DNA of 64,000 nt, taken from Alphaproteobacteria bacterium (GTDB taxonomy: Bacteria > Pseudomonadota > Alphaproteobacteria > SP197). Each line of letters starts with the position of its first letter. The first letter of the stretch is position 1. The stretch covers positions 1 to 64,000 of the forward strand of contig VGDP01000016.1 of the NCBI GenBank assembly GCA_016869675.1, given 5' to 3'. The notes below the pieces were generated by a model that worked only from the letters and a program-made list of their open reading frames with translations, had not been told where the DNA came from and did not search any database. Below, one piece after another: positions 50,801 through 60,400 of the stretch. The position numbers and the translations under genes are program-made.

Positions 50801-51718
50801 ATGATCCAGAACCCGATCCCCTGGCCCAACGGGGCGCGCTGCGCCGTGGCCTTCACCTTCGACGTGGACGCGGAAAGCCTCGTGCATCTGGGCTACCGCG
50901 ACGAGGCGGACAACAAGATCGCCGCGCTGAGCGAGCTCGGCTATGACGCCGAGATCGCGGTGCCGCGCATCATAGCGCTCTACCAGCGCTACGGCCTGAA
51001 GCAGACCTTCTTCGTCCCCGCTTGGTGCCTGGAGCAGCACCCGGCGATGACCGACCTGATCCTGCAGGACGGGCACGAGATCGCGCACCACGGCTACCTG
51101 CATGAGAACCCCAACAAGCTGTCGGCCGAGGAGGAGCGCGACTGGCTAGGGCACGCCATCGAGACGATCGAGCGCACCACGGGGCGCCGGCCGCGCGGCT
51201 ATCGCGCGCCGTCTTACGCGTTCTCGCGCAACACGGCGGGGTTCCTGATTGAGGAAGGTTTCGATTACGACGCCTCGCTAATGGGCGACGACATTCCCTA
51301 CGTGCTCGAACACCCCAGGGGCCGGCTCATCGAATTGCCGTCGACCCGGCAGCTCGACGACTGGACCTACTTTGTTACCAGCCGCGACTTCAATTGGATG
51401 CTGCCGACCCTGGCGCCGGAGCGCGCCTACGAGGTCTACCGGGCCGAGTTCGACGCGGCCTGGCGCTATGGCGGCCTCTGGATCGCCGTGTGGCACCCCT
51501 TCGTCAGCGCCCGGCTCGGCCGCATCGACGCCATGGACCGGCTGATCTGCGACATGCACGATCGCGGCGGCGTGTGGTTCGCCACCACCGAGCAGATCGC
51601 CCAGCACGTCCGCGCCGTGATCGACGCGGGCCAGTGGGTGCCGCGCGCGCAGAAGCTGCCCTACCCGCGCGGCCCGATCCCCGAGCTGACGCCGCGCATC
51701 GGGCGGGCGGCGGAATAG
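50801..51718 (+). CDS. Polysaccharide deacetylase family protein (copy 2)
   Basis: The 305-residue paralogue of the preceding gene shares NPIPWPNGARCAVAFTFDVD, HEIAHHGYLHENP, GYRAPSYAFS and the C-terminal LWIAVWHPFVSARLGR. Metal and catalytic residues are conserved in both copies. The pair differ mostly in loops (for example SRDFNWM against SFDFPGT), which suggests different substrates rather than recent amplification. Both lack a signal peptide, so a cytosolic small-molecule role (PuuE-like) may be more likely than wall modification. Confidence 0.9.
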   Translation: MIQNPIPWPNGARCAVAFTFDVDAESLVHLGYRDEADNKIAALSELGYDAEIAVPRIIALYQRYGLKQTFFVPAWCLEQHPAMTDLILQDGHEIAHHGYLHENPNKLSAEEERDWLGHAIETIERTTGRRPRGYRAPSYAFSRNTAGFLIEEGFDYDASLMGDDIPYVLEHPRGRLIELPSTRQLDDWTYFVTSRDFNWMLPTLAPERAYEVYRAEFDAAWRYGGLWIAVWHPFVSARLGRIDAMDRLICDMHDRGGVWFATTEQIAQHVRAVIDAGQWVPRAQKLPYPRGPIPELTPRIGRAAE

Positions 51719-51729
51719 CTGTCGTTCCC

Positions 51730-52674
51730 TCAGGTCCAGGCTCGGCGCGACCGCGCCTCGCGTTGGACCACCATCAGGCCCGCGCCGACGAACAGGGCCA
51801 GCCCCATTTACCTGTCGGAGGCCGGCAGGTCGCCGAAGAAGAGATAGCCGGTGAGCACCGCGACCGGCAGGCTGGAGAACTCGAACGGCGTCACCAGGCT
51901 GGGCGGCGCGACGCGGTAGGCCTGGGCCAGCAGCAGGAACCCCACCGCCGAGATTGGCCCCGTCGCGGCGAGCAGGACCAGGTCGAGACCTCGCGGGAAC
52001 GACCACGCGCGCAACAGATAGCCGAGCCCGACATCGTCGCCCGGGTCGAGCCTCCCGTCGCCGATCGCCAGGCCCGCCAGGCTCGACAGCACCAACAGGA
52101 TCGCGATGGAGTGGAGCGCGAAGCCCGTGGCCGGCACCTGCCTGCCCGCCTTGCGCGTCACCAGCATCGAGAGCGCGTAGGTGAACGCCGCCCTCAGCGC
52201 GACCAGCATCGCCGGATCGAGCGTGCCCGTGTCGGGCTGCAGCACGACCACGACTCCGGCGAACCCGACCAGCACCGCGGCCCATCGGCGCAAACCGACC
52301 GTGTCGCCGAGCAGCGGCACCGACAGCGCCGTGATGAACAGCGGGTTGGCGTAATAGAGCGTCGTGACTTCGGCGATCGGCAGGACCGCGAGGGCGAGGT
52401 AGTAGCAGGAGAAGGAGATGAAGTGCAGCACGCCACGGGCGATGCCGGCGCGATGAACGCGAAACGCCGCCGGGTTCCGCTGCGCGATCGCGATGGCCAG
52501 GACGAAGGGCACGCCGGTGATGCAGCGGATGAACAGCATCTCGTGCAGCGGGTAGGTGCCCGACAACAGCTTGATGATGACGTCCTGGGCCACGAAGACG
52601 ATGACGCCTGCCGCCAGCGACAGGATGCGCAAGATGGGCACGTCGGGCGCGGTCGCCGTTGACGGGGTGCACAT
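51730..52674 (-). pseudogene. DMT-superfamily (EamA) transporter with premature stop
   Basis: The ten-helix EamA-type exporter starts at ATG 52674. The frame reads QDVIIKLLSGTYPLHEMLFI, FYYANPLFITALSVPLL-like segments (observed LYYANPLFITALSVPLLGDT), and TPFEFSSLPVAVLTGYLFFG. A TAA at 51808-51810 ends it after LPASDR. The same frame continues MGLALFVGAGLMVVQREARS, clearly the tenth helix and basic tail, to TGA at 51730. The stop therefore removes the last helix. A Tyr or other residue at this point (TAC to TAA) would restore the family's length. Confidence 0.78.
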
Positions 52675-52805
52675 CGGAGCGACCAGACGGGTTGGCGGTG
52701 CCCAGGCGTCCGTGCCCCTGGGCACCGCCTGCGCGGCCGTATCTACGGCAAGCTCAGCGCGCGCAAACCGGCGGGTTGGGAAGGACCGGTAGTACCTTCG
52801 GAGTG

Positions 52806-52988
52806 CTAGAGAACGTCGGCTAGGACGACCAGCAGGCCCCACATGGCAGCGCTGACGGCGATCCATGTCAGAATCGCCGTGGCCGGACCCATGCGCGGCA
52901 GCGCGGGCCGGCCGTCGTCGCCGGGCTCGAAGCCGAGGGTCGGTTCCGCCAGGGTCTGGTCCATGGTGTCGTTTCTTAGTCTGGCCAT
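52806..52988 (-). CDS. Small single-pass membrane protein of unknown function
   Basis: The product is about 60 residues: a polar N-terminal half containing EPTLGFEPGDDGRPALPRMG and one C-terminal helix (AILTWIAVSAAMWGLLVVL). The frame is strongly compatible with a real gene by composition, but the start is uncertain (ATG 52988, or ATG 52964 giving MDQTLAEPT). No family is recognised. It lies in a ~570-base gap between the DMT and M20 genes that otherwise shows no coding content. Confidence 0.5.
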   Translation of the reverse strand: MARLRNDTMDQTLAEPTLGFEPGDDGRPALPRMGPATAILTWIAVSAAMWGLLVVLADVL

Positions 52989-53241
52989 CGTTTTCACCAT
53001 TGAGCACGGCAAGCGGGTCTTGTGCCGTCGCCTTGGTTAATAGTTCATGAATCCGGCGCCCACCCGACCACAAACGGGCGAAACCGTGGCAAGGCGGCAA
53101 CAACTTGGCCATGCCCGCCGCGCAGGATGCGCGCGTCTCCGGTCGGGCGAAAACGCCGGCTTTCTATCCGTTTCATGTTCGCCGTCTTGCGCCCCACCGA
53201 CACGGCGGCGATGATCCCACGCCGCGTGACAGGGGACCGTG

Positions 53242-54486
53242 ATGACCGACACCCGCCAGCAGCTGCTCGACTGGATCGAAGCCGATCGCGCCATGCTGAT
53301 CGAATTCTTCGCGGGCTTCGTGCGGGCGAAGAGCCCGAACCCGCCCGGCGACACGGGCGAGGCGGTGGCGCACATCCGCAGGTTCCTGGATGCGCGCGCC
53401 CTGCCCTACCGCATCATCGACCCCGAACCCCGCTTCCCCAACGTGGTCGGCACGTTCGAAGGCGGCGCCGGCGCCGGCCGGCATCTGGTGCTGAACGGCC
53501 ACATCGACGTTTTCCCCGTGGGCGAGGAGACGTGGACCCACGGTCCCTGGTCGGGCGCCGTGGCGGACGGCAAGGTGTGGGGGCGCGGCGCCTGCGACAT
53601 GAAGTGCGGCACGTCGGCGTCGATCTTCACGTACGCCTACCTGCACCGGGTGCGCGACCGGCTGAAGGGACGGCTGACGTTGACCGCCGTCTCCGACGAG
53701 GAGACCTTCGGCCCCTTCGGCGCCCGCTACCTAATGGAGCACCACCCCGAGGTCCACGGCGACTGCTGCCTTAATGGCGAGCCGTCCAGCCCCTACACCA
53801 TCCGCTTCGGCGAAAAGGCGCCGATCTGGCTGGCGGTGACCGTGACCACCCGCGGCAGCCATGGCGCGTACACCCACACCAGCGCCAGCGCGACCAAGAT
53901 CGCGGCCAAGCTGATCGGCGAACTCGAGGCGCTGACCGACATCCCGGTCGAGGCGCCGCACAACGTGGCCAGCGCGCTCACGGCCGCGCGCGAGGCCATC
54001 GACAAGGCGCAGGGGGCCGGCGCCGCCGATATCATCCAGAAGGTCACGGTCAACATCGGCCGCATCGAGGGCGGCCTGAAGGTCAACATGGTGCCCGGGC
54101 ATTGCCGCTTCGAGGTCGACATCCGCCTGCCGGTCGGCGCCACGAAGGAGCGGATCATGGCCGCGGTTCGCGCGATCGTCGGCTGCTTCCCCGAAGCCAA
54201 GGTCGAGGAGATCAACAGCCAGCTGCCGTCGTGGTGCGACCCCTACGGCGACATGGTCGGCATCCTGCAGGACAACGTGGAGGCGCTGCGCGGTTTCCGG
54301 CCGACCCCGATCGTCAGCCTGGGCGGCACGGACGCCCGCCTGTGGCGCCTGGCCAACGTGCCGGCCTACGTCTATGGGCCCAAGCCGACCAACATGGGCG
54401 CGGCCGACGAGCACGTGGAGATCGACGAGTTCCTGCACGTGGTGCGCACCCACGTGCTGTCGGCCCACGACTATCTGACGCGCTGA
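53242..54486 (+). CDS. M20/ArgE/DapE family metallopeptidase or deacylase
   Basis: The 414-residue di-zinc hydrolase has metal-ligand motifs LNGHIDVFPVGE (His, Asp), GRGACDMKCG (bridging Asp), SDEETFGPFGARYL (catalytic Glu pair), a Glu in CCLNGEPSS, and a terminal His in GAADEHVEIDEF. The inserted dimerisation domain includes RGSHGAYTHTS. Family members remove acyl groups from amino acids or cleave dipeptides. ATG 53242 is preferred over GTG 53239. Confidence 0.9.
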   Translation: MTDTRQQLLDWIEADRAMLIEFFAGFVRAKSPNPPGDTGEAVAHIRRFLDARALPYRIIDPEPRFPNVVGTFEGGAGAGRHLVLNGHIDVFPVGEETWTHGPWSGAVADGKVWGRGACDMKCGTSASIFTYAYLHRVRDRLKGRLTLTAVSDEETFGPFGARYLMEHHPEVHGDCCLNGEPSSPYTIRFGEKAPIWLAVTVTTRGSHGAYTHTSASATKIAAKLIGELEALTDIPVEAPHNVASALTAAREAIDKAQGAGAADIIQKVTVNIGRIEGGLKVNMVPGHCRFEVDIRLPVGATKERIMAAVRAIVGCFPEAKVEEINSQLPSWCDPYGDMVGILQDNVEALRGFRPTPIVSLGGTDARLWRLANVPAYVYGPKPTNMGAADEHVEIDEFLHVVRTHVLSAHDYLTR

Positions 54487-54496
54487 TGCACGCCGG

Positions 54497-54997
54497 TCAG
54501 GGGGCTGCCGCCGGGGCGTGCGACGGCTCGGCGGCGCCCACCGGCTCGACATAGACCTCGACGGCGACGCGCCCGACGCGCTCGAACACCAACGTCGCCG
54601 CGACCATCGTCTCGACGCGCAAGGGTGCCGCGAGGCCGAACAGCATCACGTGAAGCTCGCCGGGCTCGAGCTTCACCGTGGCGCCCGGCGCGATGTCGAC
54701 GGCCTCGACCATCCGCATGGTCATGACGCCGTTGGCGTCCATGGCGCTTTCGTGCAGTTCGGCACGCTCGGCGACCGGTGTTTCGATGGCGATCAGCCGG
54801 TCCGCCTCGGCGCCATGGTTGGTGATCGTCAGATAGAGGGCCCCGTTGGACGCCTGGCCAGCGCTGGCGCGCGCCCAGGGGTGGTCGATCACCAGATCGC
54901 CGACGGTCACCTCGTGCGCGCCTGCTTCCGGCGGCATCGTCGGAGCGAGAATCAGCGCCAGCAAGGCGCGCCGCGTCCAATGTCCGAGCAGCCGCAT
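54497..54997 (-). CDS. Periplasmic copper chaperone PCu(A)C
   Basis: The 166-residue protein has an N-terminal signal (RRALLALILAPTMPPEAGA) and the DUF461 copper-binding motif. HESAMDANGVMTMRMV (His and Met) is followed about 20 residues later by LHVMLFGL. The pattern H(M)x10Mx21HxM binds Cu(I) for delivery to cytochrome c oxidase. The gene is convergent with the M20 gene. No SCO or oxidase gene lies in the window. Confidence 0.92.
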   Translation of the reverse strand: MRLLGHWTRRALLALILAPTMPPEAGAHEVTVGDLVIDHPWARASAGQASNGALYLTITNHGAEADRLIAIETPVAERAELHESAMDANGVMTMRMVEAVDIAPGATVKLEPGELHVMLFGLAAPLRVETMVAATLVFERVGRVAVEVYVEPVGAAEPSHAPAAAP

Positions 54998-55108
54998 GGG
55001 CGCCTTATAGGGACCGCATCGGGCGACGGTCAAGCGCCAGGGGTGCTTGCCGGCCGCGCGGGCCTAGTAGTAAGCAAGCCCGGACTGCAACCGACCAAGG
55101 GCCCGACC

Positions 55109-56746
55109 ATGGCGACCGCGCTGCACGCCGACACGATCCTGACCGGCGGCCGGATCGTAACCATGGACGACAAGGGTACCGTAGCGGGTGCTTTGGCGAT
55201 CTGGCGCGACCGTATTGTCGCGCTGGGTGACGCGGCTGCCGTCGCCGACCTCAAGGGTGCGCGCACCAAGGTGATCGACCTGACGGGCCGCACGGTGATA
55301 CCCGGCATCGTCGATTCCCACTGCCACCCCGACAGCCACGCCGCCCACAAGGTGAAGTGGCACGACATCGGCTATCCCTCCGTGCGCTCGATCCCCGACA
55401 TGCTCGCCATGGTCGATCGCGCCACGCGCGCCCTGCCCGAGGGCCAGTGGTTCATGGGCTTCGGCTACAACGACCAGAAGTGCGGCGGCTACCCGACGCG
55501 CGACCAGCTCGACGCCGTGTGCCACGGCCATCCGGTGTGGCTGTACCGCACCGACGGCCACATCGCGATCGTCAACTCGGCGGCGCTCGCCTTCGCCGGT
55601 GTGACCGAGCAGACCCCCGACCCGCCCCATGGTCGTTACGACCGCGACCCCGCGACCGGCCGCATGACCGGGCTGCTGCGCGAAATGGCGGCGTGGGACA
55701 TCGACCGCGAGATGAACAAGCGGACCACGACCGCCGAGGAGTATATGCGCGGCTTCCCCGCCGTGTTCGACGACTACCTGCGCCACGGGGTCACCTCGCT
55801 GCACAACTCGCTGACCCAGGGCCGCGCGATCGACGCCTACCAACGCCTGCGCGCCGAGGGCCGCTTGCCTATGCGCATCGGCATCATCCTGGACGGCCGC
55901 GACGAGGTTCTGGTCGAGAGCTACCTGGGCGCCGGCGTGCGCACCGGCTTCGGCGACGAGTGGATTCGGGTCGTCGGCGTCGAATGGTGCCCGGACTGTT
56001 CGACCAGCGGGCGCACCGCCGCCTACTACGAGCCCTACGTGGGCACGCCCGTGCCCGGCGAGCCACAACCCAACTACGGCATGCTGCTCTACGAGAAGGA
56101 CGAGCTGGCGCCCAGGGTGGCGCGCGCCCACGCAGCGGGCCTGCGCGTCTGCGTCGAGGGCCTGGGCGATCGCGGCATCGACTTCGCGCTCGACGTCATC
56201 GAGGCGGCGCTGCAGGCGCACCCACGCGCCGACCACCGCAGCCGTATCGAGCACTGCTGCTACGTCACGCCGCCGATCTTGGAGCGAATCAAGAAGCTGG
56301 GTTGCGTCGACTCGTCGGCGACCGGGTTCATGTGGTCGCTGGGTGACGCCTATGCCGTGAACCGCGGCAGCCAGGCGATGCACTGGATGTTCCCGCACCG
56401 CGCCTTGATCGACGCCAGCGTCCCGGCGCCCGGCCATTCCGACGCGCCCGTGTGCGGCACCAACCCGTGGCCGATCATCCAGGCCATGGTCACGCGCAAG
56501 ACCGACACGGGCCAGGACTTCGGACCCGGCCAAGCGATCACGGTCACCGAAGCGCTGGCCGCCTACACGGTCCTGGGCGCCTGGGCGGGCTTCGAGGAGG
56601 CGCTCAAGGGCTCGCTCGAGGTCGGCAAGCTGGCGGATTTGGCTGTACTCGACCAGGACCCCTTCACCTGCGATCCCGAGACGATCAAGGACACGACGGT
56701 CGCGCTGACCATGGTCGGCGGCGCAATCCAATGGTCGGCGCCCTGA
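55109..56746 (+). CDS. YtcJ-like metal-dependent amidohydrolase
   Basis: The 545-residue amidohydrolase-superfamily protein begins TILTGGRIVTMDDKG and has the metal motif VDSHCHPDSH. RHGVTSLHNSL, SRIEHCCYVTPP and APVCGTNPWPIIQAM (C-terminal Asp/metal region) follow. It ends with a composite barrel segment VGKLADLAVLDQDP. Members hydrolyse amides, ureas or esters; the substrate is unknown. ATG 55109 is given. It may be co-transcribed with the diiron-type gene 80 bases downstream. Confidence 0.9.
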   Translation: MATALHADTILTGGRIVTMDDKGTVAGALAIWRDRIVALGDAAAVADLKGARTKVIDLTGRTVIPGIVDSHCHPDSHAAHKVKWHDIGYPSVRSIPDMLAMVDRATRALPEGQWFMGFGYNDQKCGGYPTRDQLDAVCHGHPVWLYRTDGHIAIVNSAALAFAGVTEQTPDPPHGRYDRDPATGRMTGLLREMAAWDIDREMNKRTTTAEEYMRGFPAVFDDYLRHGVTSLHNSLTQGRAIDAYQRLRAEGRLPMRIGIILDGRDEVLVESYLGAGVRTGFGDEWIRVVGVEWCPDCSTSGRTAAYYEPYVGTPVPGEPQPNYGMLLYEKDELAPRVARAHAAGLRVCVEGLGDRGIDFALDVIEAALQAHPRADHRSRIEHCCYVTPPILERIKKLGCVDSSATGFMWSLGDAYAVNRGSQAMHWMFPHRALIDASVPAPGHSDAPVCGTNPWPIIQAMVTRKTDTGQDFGPGQAITVTEALAAYTVLGAWAGFEEALKGSLEVGKLADLAVLDQDPFTCDPETIKDTTVALTMVGGAIQWSAP

Positions 56747-56827
56747 GCGGGACCAGGCACGAGGGACCTTGGCAAAGGAACCCCGCCGGATCATGCTTGC
56801 CGCGTCGCGGACGATGGAGGCACGCCG

Positions 56828-57538
56828 ATGGCCAAGAAGGACTTCTGGAAGGAGCTTCGTTCGGAGATCCTGACGCACAGCGTCGCGGATCACCCGATCA
56901 CCAACTCCATCGCGGCGGGCAAGGCGAAGCCCGAGACCATCGCCGAGATGTGCGCGCAACTGAAGTACTGCGTGATCGACGGCATCGGCTCGCTCGGCCT
57001 GATCATCCCGCAGGTGCCGCGCGAGCTAAAGCGCGCGCTGGCCGGCAACATTTTCGGCGAGCTGCACGGCACCAAGAAGGTGCCGAGCCATTGGGAACTC
57101 GCGCTCGATTCCGGGGTGGCCGCCGGGTTCAGCCGCGACAACGTCGATGCCCGGCCCATGATGGCCGAGACCAAGGTCTACCCGGACACCGTCTCGGCCT
57201 ACGCCGCGCGCGGCAAGTGGCTGGAGGCGCTCTGCTTCGTGGCGCTGGGCGCCGAGGACCCGTTCCCGGTGTTCTGCGCGAAGATGACCAAGGCCTTGAA
57301 GAAGCACTACGGCTTCGATGACCGCGAGGCCCTCTACTTCTCGGCCCACGTCGCGGCCGACGAGGAGCACGCCGAGACGGGCTGGGCGTTCGCCGCCGAG
57401 AACGCGACCACGTCCGAGGCACGCGCCAGCGTGCGCCGCGCCGCGCTCGAGGGCCGCAACATGTGGTGGAACATGTACTCGGCCGTCTATGCCAAGACTG
57501 AGGGAAAGAAGGTTCCCTACCTTCGATTCGATGCCTGA
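56828..57538 (+). CDS. Haem-oxygenase-like diiron oxidase / TenA-PqqC-like protein
   Basis: The 236-residue all-helical protein has FWKELRSEILTHSVADHPIT, FGELHGTKKVPSHWELAL and SAHVAADEEHAETGWAFA. The placement of Glu and His residues (ELHGT, SHWE, DEEHAE) is that of haem-oxygenase-like diiron oxidases (HDO family), which perform O2-dependent C-C or C-N cleavage and desaturation on small molecules. TenA and PqqC share the fold without iron. GGAGG precedes ATG 56828. The upstream amidohydrolase may act on the same substrate. Confidence 0.72.
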   Translation: MAKKDFWKELRSEILTHSVADHPITNSIAAGKAKPETIAEMCAQLKYCVIDGIGSLGLIIPQVPRELKRALAGNIFGELHGTKKVPSHWELALDSGVAAGFSRDNVDARPMMAETKVYPDTVSAYAARGKWLEALCFVALGAEDPFPVFCAKMTKALKKHYGFDDREALYFSAHVAADEEHAETGWAFAAENATTSEARASVRRAALEGRNMWWNMYSAVYAKTEGKKVPYLRFDA

Positions 57539-57618
57539 TCCGCGGCCACGGCACGTGGACCGTCTTGTCGCCAGCCCGCGACCAGTAGGCGTGCAGCCCC
57601 GGATGCCAGAGCGGCGCC

Positions 57619-59382
57619 GTGGTTGGGTCGAGAGAGCTCGCGGCGATCCTGGCCGCCGATGTCGTCGGCTTCAGCCGGCTGGCGGCGGCGGACGAAGAGC
57701 GCACGCTGGCTCGGTTGCGCGCCCTGCGCAGCGATCTGATCGACCCGATGATCGCCGTGCACGGCGGCCGCGTCATCAACCGCACCGGCGACGGCGCACT
57801 GGTCGAGTTTCGCAGCGTGGTCGACGCCGTGCGCTGCGCGCTGTAAGTGCAATCGTCGATGGTCGAGCGCAACGCGGGCGTGCCGCCGGACCGTCGCATC
57901 CAGTTCCGCGTCGGTATCCACCTGGGCAACGTGGTCGAGGAGGCCGCCGATGATCTGATGGGCGATGGCGTCAACATTGCCGCGCGCCTGGAGGGGGTGG
58001 CCGAACCAGGAGCGATCTGCCTGTCGGAGGACGCCTACCGCCAGGCCCGTTCCCGGCTCGACCTGGCGATCACCGACCTCGGCGAGACGTCGCTCAAGAA
58101 CATCGCCGAGTCGATACGCGTGTACGCGCTGAGCGTCGGTTCCGGGGCCCATGGATCCACGGTCCCGGTGGCGGCGACCGCAGCGCCGTTCCTGCCGGAT
58201 CGGCCTTCGATCGCGGTCTTGCTGTTCCAGAACATGAGCGGTGATGCCGAGCAGGAGTATTTCGCCGACGGCATGGTCGACGACATCATCACCGGCCTCG
58301 CCCGGATCAAGTGGCTGTTCGTCATCGCGCGGAACTCCTGCTTCACCTAAAAGGGCAAGGTGGTCGACGTGAAGCAGGTCGGCCGCGAGCTGGGCGTGCG
58401 GTATGTGCTCGAGGGCAGCGTCCGCCGCGCGGCGAACCGCGTCCGGGTCACCGGCCAGCTCATCGATGCCGAGACCGGCGCGCACGTCTGGGCCGAGGGC
58501 TATGACCGCACGCTAGACGACGTGTTCGCACTGCAGGACGAGCTGACTATGAGCGTGGTCGCGGCCATCGAACCGAGCCTGCGCCAGGCCGAGATCGAGC
58601 GGGTCAAGCGCAAGCGGCCCGAGAACTTGGACGCCTACGACCTGGTGCTGCGCGCCATCCCCCACGTCCACCCCGCCATGCCGGAAGGCGCGGTGATCGG
58701 ATTGAAGCTCCTGGAAGGCGCGCTGGCTAAGGAACCAAACTATGCGCTGGCTCACGGCTTCGCGGGCTGGTGCCACGAGATCTTGTTCGCACGGGGTGGG
58801 CACAGTGACGCGAACCGCGAAGGCGCGATCCGACACGCTCTTGCGGCTCTGGCGCACGGCCGCGACCACGCTACGGCGTTGTCCCTTGGTGCCTTCGTGA
58901 TGGGCATGGTCGCGCACGACCGCATCGCCGCGGAGCGTGGCTTCGAGGCGGCGCGGGTGCTCAGCGCCTCGTGCGCCCTGACCTACATCCTAGGGAGCGT
59001 GGTGATGGCCCTCGCCGGCGACGCCGATCGAGCGATCGCGTGGGGCGAACAGGCGCTGTGTTTGAGTCCGCTCGACCCGGTATCGTACGGGCCCTGGTTT
59101 TCCATCACGCTCGGCCGGTTCAAGCGAGGCGAGTTCGAGGCTGCGGCCGACGCGGCACACAAGGCGTTCCAGGCCAACCCGTTCTGGAGCACCGCCCACT
59201 TCCTCATGGCGGCGACGCACGTCAAGCTCGGACGAACCGACGCGGCCCGTGCATCAGCGCGCCGTGTTCTGGAATTGCAGCCCGATTTCACTATCGCGGG
59301 TGTCGTTCAATCCTTCGACATCCACCCGTCGTTGGCGGGACCCATCGCGGCGGCCCTGCGCGAAGCCGGGCTGCCAGAGTAA
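57619..59382 (+). pseudogene. Adenylate/guanylate cyclase with TPR repeats, two in-frame stops
   Basis: A single frame from GTG 57619 to TAA 59382 encodes a class III cyclase domain (AAILAADVVGFSRLAAADEE, GDGALVEF, FRVGIHLGNVV, GDGVNIAARL). A TolB-like segment follows (PSIAVLLFQNMSGDAEQEYF, GVRYVLEGSVRRAANRVRV), then tetratricopeptide repeats. The frame is broken by TAA at 57844-57846 (after VRCAL, where relatives have Glu or another residue before VQ/IQ) and TAA at 58348-58350 (NSCFT stop KGK; relatives read FTYKGK). The two interruptions are single codons with no frameshift. If real, no cyclase with regulatory tail is made. Confidence 0.85.
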
Positions 59383-59409
59383 CGGTCGGCGCCGGGTGCA
59401 GGCGCCGAA

Positions 59410-60294
59410 TCAGTGCCCGAGGCGCTGCTTGGCCGCGGCGTCCTTGACCGCGCGCTGGAGCTTTTCGAACGCGCGCACCTCGATCTGGCGGACACGCTCG
59501 CGGCTGATGCCGTACTCGGCGCTCAGCTCCTCGAGCGTCTTGGGTTCCTCCGTCAGGCGACGCTCGACCAGGATGTGGCGCTCGCGCGCGTTCAGCTTGC
59601 CGAGCGCGGCGTCCAGCATCGCGCGGCGCTGGCTGCACTCCTCGGATTCGCCCAGCGTCGTCTCCTGGTCCGGCCCCTCGTCCACCAGCCAGTCCTGCCA
59701 TTCGCCCTCGCCACCCGCCTGCAAGGGTGCATTCAGCGAATGGTCGGGGCTGGCCAGCCGACGGTTCATCTGCACGACGTCGTCCTCGGGGACGTTGAGC
59801 TGGTCAGCGATGCGCTTGACGGTCTCGGGCGGCAGGTCGCCTTCGTCGATCGCCTGGAGCTGGCCCTTGAGGCGGCGGAGGTTGAAGAACAGCTTCTTCT
59901 GGGCCGCCGTCGTGCCCATTTTCACCAGCGACCAGGAATGCAGCACGTACTCCTGGATCGAGGCGCGGATCCACCACATGGCGTAGGTCGCCAGCCGGAA
60001 GCCGCGGTCGGGCTCGAAACGCTTGACCGCTTGCATTAACCCTACGTTTCCTTCGGATATGAGCTCGGAGATCGGCAGGCCGTAGCCGCGATAGCCCATG
60101 GCGATCTTGGCCACCAGACGAAGGTGACTGGTCACCAAGCGATGGGCCGCGTCGGCGTCGCCATGCTCGCGCCAGCTCTTGGCGAGCATGTACTCCTCCT
60201 CCGGCTCCAGCATGGGAAACCGTCGTATCTCCTGGAGATAGCGCCCAAGGCCCGCATCACTCGCGAGCGCCGGAACCGCGGCTCGATTGGCCAT
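59410..60294 (-). CDS. rpoH: RNA polymerase sigma factor RpoH (sigma 32)
   Basis: The 294-residue heat-shock sigma factor has YLQEIRRFPMLEPEEEYMLA (region 1.2), HLRLVAKIAMGYRGYGLPIS and YAMWWIRASIQEYVL (region 2). The RpoH-specific box is QKKLFFNLRRLK, and region 4 ends EELSAEYGISRERVRQIEVR. It directs transcription of chaperone and protease genes. ATG 60294 is chosen because it begins the conserved MANRAAVPAL-type N terminus. It lies downstream of rluD on the same strand. Confidence 0.96.
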   Translation of the reverse strand: MANRAAVPALASDAGLGRYLQEIRRFPMLEPEEEYMLAKSWREHGDADAAHRLVTSHLRLVAKIAMGYRGYGLPISELISEGNVGLMQAVKRFEPDRGFRLATYAMWWIRASIQEYVLHSWSLVKMGTTAAQKKLFFNLRRLKGQLQAIDEGDLPPETVKRIADQLNVPEDDVVQMNRRLASPDHSLNAPLQAGGEGEWQDWLVDEGPDQETTLGESEECSQRRAMLDAALGKLNARERHILVERRLTEEPKTLEELSAEYGISRERVRQIEVRAFEKLQRAVKDAAAKQRLGH

Positions 60295-60400
60295 GACGTC
60301 TTCGCTTCTTCGTTGGAGGGGGTCCACGCCGGGACCCCCTATCTGTGGATTAGTCTACGGTATCGCAAGGGTTCGGGCAATACCCGATTGCTCAGATCAA

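Noticed and set aside
5795-58350. Genuine recoding of TAA to Tyr
   Set aside because: TAA ends several intact genes here (for example at 20007, 45354 and 59382), so reassignment would extend them; mutation or error is simpler.
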